Positions 1 to 6,736 of a DNA stretch of 23,659 nucleotides are shown piece after piece. Origin of the DNA: JBEKZD01 sp050013395. Lineage in GTDB: Bacteria > Verrucomicrobiota > Verrucomicrobiia > Palsa-1439. Below the pieces are notes generated by a model. The model had not been told where the DNA came from, ran no database searches, and saw nothing but the letters and a program-made list of their open reading frames with translations. Where the stretch lies: contig JBEKFI010000051.1 in the NCBI GenBank assembly GCA_050013395.1, positions 1 to 23,659 of the forward strand, given 5' to 3'. Position 1 is the stretch's first letter; every line of letters starts with the position of its first letter. Position numbers and translations under genes: made by a program.

Positions 1-1956
1 ACGGCAGAGCACCCGTTTTACGTCGGCGACGGCACGTTCAAGACGCTGGAAGCGCTGCGGATTGGTGACGCCATCTACGCCGTCGTAGCGCGGGCGTCTC
101 GCCCGTTTGCCGTTGAGGCCGGGAAAAACGACACGGGCGAGACGCCCGCGCTACTGCCGCAACGCATCGTCAGCGTCGAACGGATTCGAGAACGCACACG
201 CGTTTACAACCTGCAAACCGACGCACCCAACACGTTTTTCGCCAACGGGATTGCCGTTCACAACAAGGGCGGCGGTTGTTTCCCCGCGGGCACGTTGGTC
301 CTCACGCCGCACGGTGAAGTTCTGATCGAGAGTCTGCTGCCCGGCGATGTCGTGTCGACCGGTCGGGGCGGTACGGCGGTCGTGGAAGCCACGTTCATGA
401 CCAGCGCTCCGGTGTTATCGGTGGAGACCGACATGGGAACGTTGCGCACGACGACCGAACATCCGCTGCTGTGCGCTGATGGCAGATTCCGGTTGGCTGG
501 CAATCTATCGCAAGGTGACCGACTGCACGGTGCAACGGTGTTGCGTTGCAGGAGCGGAAAGGAAAGCCTCGTGTACAATCTTCGGGTCGCCGGGCCGCAC
601 ACCTTCATCGTGGACGGCTTCGTCGTGCATAACAAAGGCGGCGGCGGGGGTGGTTTTCATGGCGGAGGCGGTTATCATGGTTCTGGCGGTGGCGGCGGGT
701 CTAATGACCCGACAGCCTTCTTCATCATAGTCGGTATCGTCGTGATCATTATTGTCGCGAAAGCCGCGCAGGCAAAGCGGGAAGCTGGCGAAGACCTCGA
801 TTTTTGCTACAGCCGGGGGGCGATTGAGCCGAAAGCGAACAAGACCCGCAAACTGCTGGAATTCATCGCGCGGGTCGATCCGGAGTTTACGGCAGAAACA
901 CTGGAGCAAAAGACGACCTTGGTGTTTGTGAAGCTGCAGGGATGCTGGCAGGCGCGCGACTACGGGCCGATGCAGCCGTTGCTGATGCCGGATCTGTATG
1001 CGCAGCATTGCGCGCAGTTGGAGGGTTTGCGTCGGAATCACGAGATCAATGCGATCGACGACCTGAAGGTCGAGCGCGTGGACATCGTCAACGTCCGTTA
1101 TGGGCAGAAAGAGAACGAACGCGAGTTCACTGCGTTGGTTACAGCCAGCGCTCGGGACAGTTATGTGGACGACCGCACGATGGAGTTCCTGCGCGGGGAT
1201 GAGGACCCTGCGCGATTCCAGGAGTTCTGGACGTTTCAGCGGCAGGATGGCCAATGGTTGCTGCGGGAGATTGAGCAGAGCCGCGAGTCCGACAAATTGA
1301 AGGAGGACAATTTCTTCGAGCAGTTCACGGACAAGGGCGTCGAGCAGGTTTACGGCAAGGCGGCGGGCCAGGAAGGTCCCGCAGGACCGTGGGTGGAGAA
1401 ATCCGTGGAGACCAAAGCCACGAAGATCGAACGTCTCCTGAACTTCCTCGTCCAGACGGACAAGCTGTGGGATCGACGGGCGATGTTGGAGCGAGCGCGG
1501 CAGGTGTTCACTCACGTGATGCTGGCGCGTGAAGCGGGCGATCCAACGGCAGTGCAGGATGGCGAACTGTTTCCCGTTGTCGCCTTGGACTTGCGCCAGC
1601 AAATCGGCAAACAGCGAGCCGAAGGGCTGAGCATCGAATATCGCAACTTGTGCGTCAGAAAAGCGGAACTGATTCTCGTGCGCAATTTCGCGGACAACTC
1701 AAAGGACGAGTACACGGTGCGGATCAGCGCGCACGCGCAGAAGATTATCAAGCGGGGTGGGGCAGTCGTCAGCCAGAACGAATACGTCACGCCGTTTGTG
1801 GAGTACTGGACGTTCGGGCGGCTTGATGGACAGTGGAAACTCAAGGAAGTCTTGCCGCCCTCACGCGGCCAGGAACTTGTTGATGCCGAGAATGTCGATC
1901 AGGACAGCAGCGCCGCGCAGCTTCAGTGGTATTACCAGCACAAACGCGCGAACTGA
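1..1956 (+). CDS. Tandem Hint-domain / Tim44-like membrane protein (5' end missing)
   Basis: Open from the first base, so the start lies outside the window; 651 residues are visible. Residues 1-88 are the end of one Hint (intein/hedgehog-type) domain, with TAEHPFYV near the start and AVHN at 86-88. KGGG follows, then a second complete Hint domain from C93 (CFPAGTLV) to VVHN at 208-211. Next come a glycine-rich stretch, one membrane segment (about 236-254, AFFIIVGIVVIIIVA) and two Tim44-like domains (about 270-430 and 455-625, each ending in a pattern like EFWTFQRQDGQW). Hint domains can cleave or splice the chain; whether these do is unknown, since the residue after each HN is Lys rather than Cys/Ser/Thr. 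Tim44-like domains in bacteria are membrane-associated and poorly understood. The gene converges with the next one, 6 bp away. The first Hint domain is interrupted by an in-frame palindrome (85-154). Domain calls are from motif reading and are fairly sure. Confidence 0.85.
   Translation, partial: TAEHPFYVGDGTFKTLEALRIGDAIYAVVARASRPFAVEAGKNDTGETPALLPQRIVSVERIRERTRVYNLQTDAPNTFFANGIAVHNKGGGCFPAGTLVLTPHGEVLIESLLPGDVVSTGRGGTAVVEATFMTSAPVLSVETDMGTLRTTTEHPLLCADGRFRLAGNLSQGDRLHGATVLRCRSGKESLVYNLRVAGPHTFIVDGFVVHNKGGGGGGFHGGGGYHGSGGGGGSNDPTAFFIIVGIVVIIIVAKAAQAKREAGEDLDFCYSRGAIEPKANKTRKLLEFIARVDPEFTAETLEQKTTLVFVKLQGCWQARDYGPMQPLLMPDLYAQHCAQLEGLRRNHEINAIDDLKVERVDIVNVRYGQKENEREFTALVTASARDSYVDDRTMEFLRGDEDPARFQEFWTFQRQDGQWLLREIEQSRESDKLKEDNFFEQFTDKGVEQVYGKAAGQEGPAGPWVEKSVETKATKIERLLNFLVQTDKLWDRRAMLERARQVFTHVMLAREAGDPTAVQDGELFPVVALDLRQQIGKQRAEGLSIEYRNLCVRKAELILVRNFADNSKDEYTVRISAHAQKIIKRGGAVVSQNEYVTPFVEYWTFGRLDGQWKLKEVLPPSRGQELVDAENVDQDSSAAQLQWYYQHKRAN
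85..154. repeat. In-frame palindromic repeat inside the first Hint domain
   Basis: Left arm 85-105 (gtagcgcgggcgtctcgccc+g) is the exact reverse complement of right arm 134-154, 21 of 21 bases, extendable by one pair (106/133). The 27-bp loop keeps the reading frame, adding about 24 residues (including ASRPF and TGETPAL) between the GDAIYAV and RIVSVERI segments of the Hint fold. Repeats of this type are usually intergenic in related genomes (general knowledge, not checked here). Confidence 0.85.
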
Positions 1957-1962
1957 GCGCGC

Positions 1963-3376
1963 CTATCGGTTCTGATCGAGCCAGCGGCGGATGTCGCGCG
2001 CGACCGGAGAGTTGGGCACGAGCTTGAGGTAGGCCTCGTAGTGTTGCCGCGCTTTATGCGAGGTCGCCCGGTCGCGGGCGCAAAGCGCGGCGACGGCCAA
2101 ATGAAGGGAAGCGTCGTCGGGGTTTCCCTGAAGCAACGTTTCGTATTGGGCAATCGCGTCTTCGATGTAGCCTTGTTCCTGGAGCAGAATCGCGTAGTTG
2201 TAGCGTGCGTCGGTGAACTTGTCGTTGGCCATCAGCGCCAGTTCGTAATTGTCAAGGGCACGATCGAGTTGCCGCGAGTCGCGATAAGCAATTGCGAGGT
2301 TGTAATAGGCCTGTACGTAGGACGAGTCTGCTGCAATGGCTTTGCCGTAGGTCGAGATTGCGGCGGCCAACTTGCCTTGCTGCTGGAGTTGCACCGCTTG
2401 ATTGAAATAGGTTTTTGCCTGCGTGCGATTGCCCGGTTTCAGAACGCGCGGAGCAACGGGCGTGCGGCGTTTTGGAGGAGGTGGCGGTGTCGCTTGCGCA
2501 ACGATCTCAGGCTTTGCTGGCGCAGCAGGCGGCGGTGTAACCGGTGTTGGCTTCGGTGCCGGTTGTTTCTGGGACTGCGGCGCGTTGGTCGGCACGAGCG
2601 TGGCGGCTTGAGAAGATTCTGTCGTTGCAGTTTTCGGCGCTTCCTTTGGTTTCGAAGGCTGAGCGGAAGTGACCTCAATCGGTTTCGGTTTGACCGTCAG
2701 TTCTTGCTCAATCTGCACGAGGGCAAGTCGAACGTCTTCGCGCTGCTGATCCTTGGGAAGCAGGTCGAGATATTTCCTGTAGTGGTCCGCCGCCGCTTGG
2801 TTCTGGCCGAGATGATGTTGTTCCAGAACGGCGAGGTTCAGGTAGGCAGGAGCGAATTCCGCGTTGGCGGCGATGCAGTGGTCGAAACAGCTCTTGGCCT
2901 TGTTGTAGTCGCGCAGTCGAGTGCTGACGACGCCGAGGTTGTTGAGCGCGTCGAGCGATGACGGTTTCGTCTGCAAATACTTGTCGAGAGCTTGCTGCGC
3001 CTGCGCCCAGGCGGATGAATGCATGTAGGCGAGGCCGAGATGGTACGCCGCATCCGGCGGCGCAGCATCCGATTGGACAACGTACCGCAACTGCGTGATG
3101 GCGTCTTCGGCCTGTCCCTTCTCCAGTGCGGCGAGCGCAAGGTTGTAGCGCGCGGGAACGTAGCCGGAGTCGAGCTTGATCGCTTCCAAGAAATCGTGAG
3201 TCGCCTCGTCGGGTTTGCCCTCCTGGAGTTTGCAGACGCCGAGGAAGTTCAACGCCTGCGCCGTGGGAGGCGCGCCCGCCAACGCTTTGGAAATGCTGTT
3301 CCGGCGTTCGACTACAGCCCATGACCGAGATGGTCAGCGCAACGGCAACGAAAAGATTTCTCCTCGTGTGGTTCAT
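1963..3376 (-). CDS. TPR lipoprotein, apparently frameshifted near its N-terminus
   Basis: The 5' part (ATG at 3376) encodes a lipoprotein signal: charged MNHTRRN, a hydrophobic core and the lipobox VMGC, so the mature protein would be lipid-anchored at Cys21. That frame loses similarity after EQHFQ; the TPR protein continues in the next frame from about 3282 (AGAPPTAQALNFLGVCKLQE) to the stop at 1963. Skipping one base in the CCAAAG stretch (about 3283-3290) would join them into roughly 470 residues. The body holds N-terminal TPR repeats (typical pieces YNLALAALEKGQ, LNNLGVVSTRLRDYNKA), a Pro/Ala/Lys-rich linker, and C-terminal TPRs (YNLAIAYRDSRQLDRALDNY). TPRs are protein-binding scaffolds; the partner is unknown. 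An alternative start at TTG 3282 would give a cytoplasmic 439-residue protein, but the lipobox frame argues for a broken or misread gene. Confidence 0.8.
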
Positions 3377-3383
3377 GCGGAAC

Positions 3384-3412
3384 GTGACAAAGAATCGCGT
3401 GCATCATATAAT
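3384..3412 (+). promoter_or_regulatory. Sigma70-like promoter for the zinc-ribbon gene
   Basis: GTGACA (3384-3389) and a perfect TATAAT (3407-3412) are separated by 17 bp, and the ATG at 3436 lies 24 bp further on. It sits in the 59-bp gap between two divergent genes. A weaker TTGCGG / TATGAT pair with a 16-bp spacer reads the opposite way over the same bases and could serve the TPR lipoprotein gene. Confidence 0.6.
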
Positions 3413-3435
3413 CGCGCGCAAAATCCGCAACAAAA

Positions 3436-3984
3436 ATGATTGAATGGGACATCCAACCGCGCTCCGACGCGTGCACCGTCTGTCGCGCGCCGTTCGCGGA
3501 GAAACAAACCTACCACACGCTGCTCGCCATCAACGCGGAGGGCTATCAACGGCGCGATTTGTGTGCCGGTTGTTACGCGACCGTTCAGCGTGACGGGGTG
3601 ATTTCGTATTGGCAATGGGAGTACAAGCTGCCCCCGCCACCGCTGCCCGAACCGATCCAGAAAGACACGGCGGAAACCTTGTTGCGCAAGCTGGTTGAAT
3701 CATCCGATCCAATTCACGCGGGGGCGCGGTACATCCTTGCGGTCATGCTGGAGCGGAAGAAAATCCTCCGGCACCGCAGTACGGTTCATGACGACCACGG
3801 AAACGACATACTTGTCTATGAGCACGCGCAAAGCGGCGAATCGTTCACGGTTCCCGATCCGCATCTGCGACTCGACCAGCTTGACGAGGTGCAGCGGCAC
3901 GTCTCGGAACTGTTGCAGCCGCCACGGCGGCCTCAAGAAGACGCGGAAGCCGAGTCCACGAGGGACTCGGCCCCGCGATTGTAG
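3436..3984 (+). CDS. Small zinc-ribbon protein of unknown function
   Basis: 182 residues. Near the N-terminus CTVC and, after about 25 residues, CAGC form a four-cysteine zinc ribbon. The middle is a helical, charged region (ETLLRKLVESSDPIHAGARY, then VMLERKKILRHR) and a short DPHLRL segment; no enzyme motif is seen. There is no Shine-Dalgarno sequence, but a good promoter lies upstream. The last residues (about EAESTRDSAPRL) are encoded by a palindromic repeat that has been incorporated into the 3' end, so the ancestral protein was probably shorter or ended differently. I do not recognise a named family; the fold suggests nucleic-acid or protein binding at most. Confidence 0.75.
   Translation: MIEWDIQPRSDACTVCRAPFAEKQTYHTLLAINAEGYQRRDLCAGCYATVQRDGVISYWQWEYKLPPPPLPEPIQKDTAETLLRKLVESSDPIHAGARYILAVMLERKKILRHRSTVHDDHGNDILVYEHAQSGESFTVPDPHLRLDQLDEVQRHVSELLQPPRRPQEDAEAESTRDSAPRL
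3949..3971. repeat. Short palindrome within the 3' end of the zinc-ribbon gene
   Basis: gccgagtcc (3949-3957) and ggactcggc (3963-3971) form a perfect 9-bp stem with a 5-base loop. It encodes the C-terminal tail of the upstream protein. Confidence 0.7.
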
Positions 3985-4004
3985 CCGCGAAACCTTTTCG
4001 CGGC
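3984..4004 (+). terminator. Stem-loop directly after the zinc-ribbon stop codon
   Basis: gccgcgaaa (3984-3992) pairs perfectly with tttcgcggc (3996-4004) around a 3-base loop, beginning at the last base of the TAG stop. No T-run follows, so it may be a repeat-derived hairpin that blocks 3' exonucleases rather than a true intrinsic terminator. Confidence 0.45.
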
Positions 4005-4243
4005 GCCGAGTCGTCATTCTTCCGCAGAATTTCGACAGGTGAACTCGACGCAATGGGAAGCCGAGGAGTCACGGCGGCAAACCGCCGCTACAGCCCCCCC
4101 GCCAGTTTCTCAACAGCCTCTTGATGGTTGACCGGAGGCTGCAGCCGAGCGTAGTCTTCTCGGCTGATGTGGCAATCGTAACGCTTGAAGCTTGGGAAAC
4201 GGGTGACCGCGTGGATGATTGTCAAACCCGGTGGAGGACTATC
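4005..4243. other. Repeat-rich spacer, no gene seen
   Basis: It contains a cggcgg-caaa-ccgccg hairpin (4072-4087) followed by ctacag, a common intergenic repeat style in this type of genome, and an agccgag/ctcggct pair (about 4143-4166). The reading frame of the next gene is open back to 4121, but that stretch has no signal-peptide logic and no ribosome binding site, so I treat it as non-coding. Confidence 0.5.
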
Positions 4244-4900
4244 ATGAATACAAGATCGTTTTTAGCTGCTCGGAGAGGATTAGCCATTCTGCTTATTTGC
4301 TCCGGTTTGACTTCCGCACAGGAACTCAAGCCGATCCAGCTTCCGAAGCCGCAAATGAACGGCGGCAGACCTCTGATGCAGGTGCTGAAGGATCGAAGGT
4401 CGTCGCGCGCGTTCAGCACGGAGAAATTGCCCATGCAAACGCTGGCAAATTTGCTTTGGGCAGGGTTCGGAGTCAATCGACCGGATTCGGGACAGCGCAC
4501 CGCGCCGTCGGCGATGAATCAGCAGGAAATCGACATCTACGTTGCCACCGCCGATGGTCTCTATCTTTATGATGCGAAGGCGCACGTGTTGCAGCCTGTT
4601 CTCGCCGAAGATATCCGCGCTCTGACCGGTCTCCAGCCATTCGTGCATGAGGCGCCTGTCAACCTCGTTTACGTGGCGGATTTTTCGAAGATGGGGCGGG
4701 CGGCAAATGACCAAAAAGATTTCTATTCCGCCGCCGACACCGGTTTCATTGGCGAGAACGTGTACCTGTACTGCGCTTCCGAAGGTCTGGTCACTGTTGT
4801 GCGCGCGATGATTGACAGGCCCGCCTTGGCGAAGGCCATGAAGTTGCGGCCGGACCAGAAGGTGATCCTCTCACAAACAGTGGGTTATCCAAAGAAATAG
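4244..4900 (+). CDS. Exported SagB-type nitroreductase
   Basis: 218 residues. The ATG at 4244 is chosen because GGAGG (4233-4237) lies 6 bases upstream and the protein then begins with a clear Sec signal peptide (MNTRSFLAARRGLAILLICS...TSAQ). The mature part fits the FMN-dependent nitroreductase fold, SagB subgroup: the flavin-binding RRSSRAFS segment near residue 47, LLWAGFGVNR, SAMNQQEIDIYVA, and the late GENVYLYCASEGL segment. Related proteins oxidise azolines or reduce nitro and quinone substrates; the substrate here is unknown. A signal peptide implies periplasmic action. It is followed after 2 bp by the cyclophilin-like gene, so the two are probably co-transcribed. Confidence 0.85.
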   Translation: MNTRSFLAARRGLAILLICSGLTSAQELKPIQLPKPQMNGGRPLMQVLKDRRSSRAFSTEKLPMQTLANLLWAGFGVNRPDSGQRTAPSAMNQQEIDIYVATADGLYLYDAKAHVLQPVLAEDIRALTGLQPFVHEAPVNLVYVADFSKMGRAANDQKDFYSAADTGFIGENVYLYCASEGLVTVVRAMIDRPALAKAMKLRPDQKVILSQTVGYPKK

Positions 4901-4902
4901 AC

Positions 4903-5301
4903 ATGGCAGAGCAGCCGGCGGAGGTTTTTGTGCGCATTCGAATCTCTTGGGATAAACGGGAGGTGTTCGGCGTTCTGAAAGACACGCCGACTTCGAGGAA
5001 ATTGTTCAGAGCGCTTCCGTGTTCTTCCAGCGCGAACACGTGGGGCGAGGAAGTTTATTTCGGCGCACCGGTGAGCGCGGAGTTGGAACCTGACGCGCAG
5101 CAAGTCGTGCCGCCGGGCACCATCTGCTTCTGGATGGAAGGTCGGTCGTTGGCGATCCCGTTTGGGCCGACGCCGGTTTCGCGGGGCAACGAGTGCCGCC
5201 TCGTGACGAAGGTGAACGTTCTGGGCAAGCTCGAAGGCAATCCTCGGGCGCTGAAATCAATCCGCGATGGCGACGAGATCCGTGTCGAGGTTGCGCAATA
5301 A
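4903..5301 (+). CDS. Cyclophilin-like family protein
   Basis: 132 residues with the pattern of the small cyclophilin-like family (TM1367 type): an RIRISW strand, KLFRALPCSSSANTWGEEVYF in the middle, GTICFWMEGRSLAIPFGPTP, and a C-terminal RDGDEIRVEV strand. The family has the cyclophilin beta-barrel but usually lacks prolyl-isomerase catalytic residues; its role is unknown. The start two bases after the nitroreductase stop suggests translational coupling. No signal peptide is present, so it is cytoplasmic, unlike its neighbour. Confidence 0.8.
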   Translation: MAEQPAEVFVRIRISWDKREVFGVLKDTPTSRKLFRALPCSSSANTWGEEVYFGAPVSAELEPDAQQVVPPGTICFWMEGRSLAIPFGPTPVSRGNECRLVTKVNVLGKLEGNPRALKSIRDGDEIRVEVAQ

Positions 5302-5519
5302 CGTTTCGCCTCTCTTGGGTCACACGCTGGATTTGGGAGTGCGATTCAAACCGTTGAGCAACCAAGTGCCACCTAATCCTTCGGCAAGCTCAGGACAAGC
5401 TCTGTATCCTCTCCCCCGTAAGCGGCGGAGAGGAGACAGACATTTTATTCCCCTCGCCCCGCAATGCGGGTAGAGGGGCCGCACAATACTTTGAATCACG
5501 CGTGGTGATTGGCTGAAGA
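5302..5519. other. Intergenic spacer with two hairpin repeats, no gene seen
   Basis: tcctctcc (5407-5414) pairs with ggagagga (5427-5434), and cccctc/gagggg with an inner ccccgc/gcggg stem spans 5450-5478. Just before them (about 5376-5396) is a ccttcggcaagctcagga phrase seen in many dispersed bacterial repeats. These may act as terminators for the nitroreductase operon, but there is no T-run. Confidence 0.5.
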
Positions 5520-5548
5520 TTGACAGGGCTGGGGGTGTTGGATAAAGT
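5520..5548 (+). promoter_or_regulatory. Original tRNA-Phe promoter, now orphaned
   Basis: A perfect TTGACA (5520-5525), a 17-bp spacer and TAAAGT (5543-5548) lie 16 bp before the first tRNA-Phe base of the left repeat (5565). This geometry fits a stable-RNA promoter. Because only the first 35 nt of the tRNA remain here, it now reads into the integrated element. Confidence 0.6.
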
Positions 5549-5559
5549 CGGCCTGCTTT

Positions 5560-5599
5560 GCGGTGGCGAGGTAGCTCAGTTGGTAGAGCACTGCACTGA
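5560..5599 (+). repeat. Left att repeat: truncated tRNA-Phe 5' half
   Basis: This 40-bp sequence is identical to 11121-11160. It comprises 5 bp of leader plus tRNA-Phe nucleotides 1-35, ending at the second anticodon base. After it the sequence diverges (c aattcaacc rather than a aatgcagg), so this copy cannot fold as a tRNA. Confidence 0.9.
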
Positions 5600-5765
5600 C
5601 AATTCAACCAAGCCCACCGATGCAACTCGCCCAAATGCAAGGCAATCCGTTGAGAGAGCGCGAGTTGAGCAATCTTCCGAGTCGGCTGGTGTTGTCTGGT
5701 TTCGACTGGTTTCGACTGCGAAGTTACTGCAAAAGTTACGACAGCACTGACGGAGACACCGAGCC
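5600..5765. other. Left attachment region of the element, non-coding
   Basis: It contains an inverted pair caactcgc (5623-5630) / gcgagttg (5660-5667), two tandem copies of the 10-mer tggtttcgac (about 5697-5716), and a 25-bp sequence shared with the right end (5720-5744). Such packing is typical of integrase/excisionase binding sites; no gene is seen. Confidence 0.5.
5720..5744 (+). repeat. Left copy of 25-bp end repeat (possible integrase arm site)
   Basis: gaagttactgcaaaagttac+gacag matches 11049-11073 at 23 of 25 positions in the same orientation. It contains an internal short repeat (agttactgc / agttacgac). It lies 120 bp inside the left att repeat. Confidence 0.6.
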
Positions 5766-6411
5766 ATGAGCGACGAGACAAACCAAGCGCCAGTTTTACA
5801 GGACGGAACTGGCCGGAAGCCCGGCGCGTTTGTTCCCGGCGACAAGCGCATCAATCGGCGGGGATTGCCTGCTGCTGTCACACGGGCGGCACTACGTTGC
5901 GGCGTTGGCCGATATTCTTGAAGCGGCAAAAGCCGGGCAGTGCGCCCACCGGGTGCGCGGCGTTGTGCCAGAGGGCACACCGGCAGAAAAGGCAGCGGCA
6001 GCGCGGCGCGCTTTGTCCATTCTGACAAGCCCGAAGTCGGGGAAATCCTATGAGTTGCCCACCGTCAACCTTGACCTTGTGTTGCATTGCTACTTCAAGT
6101 GGGTTGTCGAATTGCAGCGGGAATGGAAGGCGAGCAACGAGGAAATCCCCGCGCGGCTTGAAACAATCCGCGAAGCCCACCGCCAAGAGCTAGAGGGCAT
6201 TTCCGACAAGCAACTGCGCGAGCTTATGACGCACGACTGCTACAGCGGGCCGGCGCGACTAGCTGAGATTGCGACTGGATACAGCCGGGAGCTTTTCGAG
6301 AAACGGTGCAAGCGAGTGGGTTTCAAGTCGTTTTTGCGGACGTTGAACGAAGGCCGCTACGATCACCTTTTCCTCGGTGGCGCGGACTTGCGCGAGGATG
6401 ACCCCGACTAA
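5766..6411 (+). pseudogene. First gene of the element, frameshifted, unknown function
   Basis: The ATG at 5766 opens a frame (MSDETNQAPVLQDGTGRKPG, then AFVPGDKRINRRGLPAAVT) that stops at 5921. The rest of a plausible protein lies in the +1 frame (HYVAALADILEAAKAG onward) up to 6411, a frame with no ATG start for nearly 400 bp (only TTG 5830). Skipping one base near 5860-5895 joins them into about 214 residues. The N-terminal GRKPGAFVPGDKRINRRG is like the basic KPGQSGNPxGRPKG-style start of phage-associated DNA-packaging or small-terminase-like proteins; the rest is helical and unrecognised. The alternative is two overlapping ORFs, but the second then lacks a convincing start. Confidence 0.6.
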
Positions 6412-6487
6412 CCGCTTGTCCATTTTCCCACCGTAACTACCCACCTTGCGGAGGGTGTTGGACGCCGCCGCCTACTCATAGAGAGAC

Positions 6488-6511
6488 ACGCGGATTTTTT
6501 TTGACCCGCGT
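6488..6511. promoter_or_regulatory. Palindrome upstream of the XRE regulator
   Basis: acgcgg (6488-6493) and ccgcgt (6506-6511) flank a 12-base centre containing eight consecutive T. It lies 21 bp before the XRE start codon and could be its operator or a weak terminator of the preceding gene. Confidence 0.35.
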
Positions 6512-6532
6512 TGCTCAAAAGAAAAGGAACTT

Positions 6533-6736
6533 ATGAGTGATGGCGAACGAATCTTACTTGAACGGCGACGGCGCGGGCTGAAAGCATACAAACTGGGAGC
6601 GGCGGCTGGAATTGCGCCCAGCATCCTGAGCGCGATTGAGCGCGGCGAACGAACCGCGACTTTCGAGCAACGGCTTGCCCTTGCCCGTGCGCTGGGCGTT
6701 GAACCCGAAACCCTCTTCCAACGGGTGACGCCGTGA
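6533..6736 (+). CDS. XRE-family HTH regulator
   Basis: 67 residues, essentially one helix-turn-helix domain of the lambda-Cro/XRE type: ILLERRRRGLKAYKLGAAAG, IAPSILSAIERGERTATFEQ, then LALARALGVEPETLF. AAGGA (6524-6528) is placed 4 bases before the ATG. The stop codon overlaps the next gene's GTG start by 4 bases (GTGA), so it is translationally coupled to the primase-helicase. By position it is a likely regulator of element replication, possibly acting at the palindrome just upstream. Confidence 0.85.
   Translation: MSDGERILLERRRRGLKAYKLGAAAGIAPSILSAIERGERTATFEQRLALARALGVEPETLFQRVTP

Noticed and set aside
277..633. A true splicing intein in the first gene
   Set aside because: The residue after each C-terminal HN is Lys, not Cys, Ser or Thr, no homing endonuclease block is present, and flanks are Gly-rich linkers, not a host enzyme.
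505..1602. Long antisense ORF opposite the Hint/Tim44 gene
   Set aside because: Its sequence mirrors the GC-rich third positions of the real gene, has no domain and no ribosome binding site. The same applies to long open frames opposite other genes, such as 2041-2961, 10068-11120 and 13947-15017.
5565..5640. A second tRNA-Phe gene at the left end
   Set aside because: Only the first 35 nt match; the anticodon loop is broken (actgacaatt) and there is no matching 3' anticodon strand, T arm or acceptor strand.
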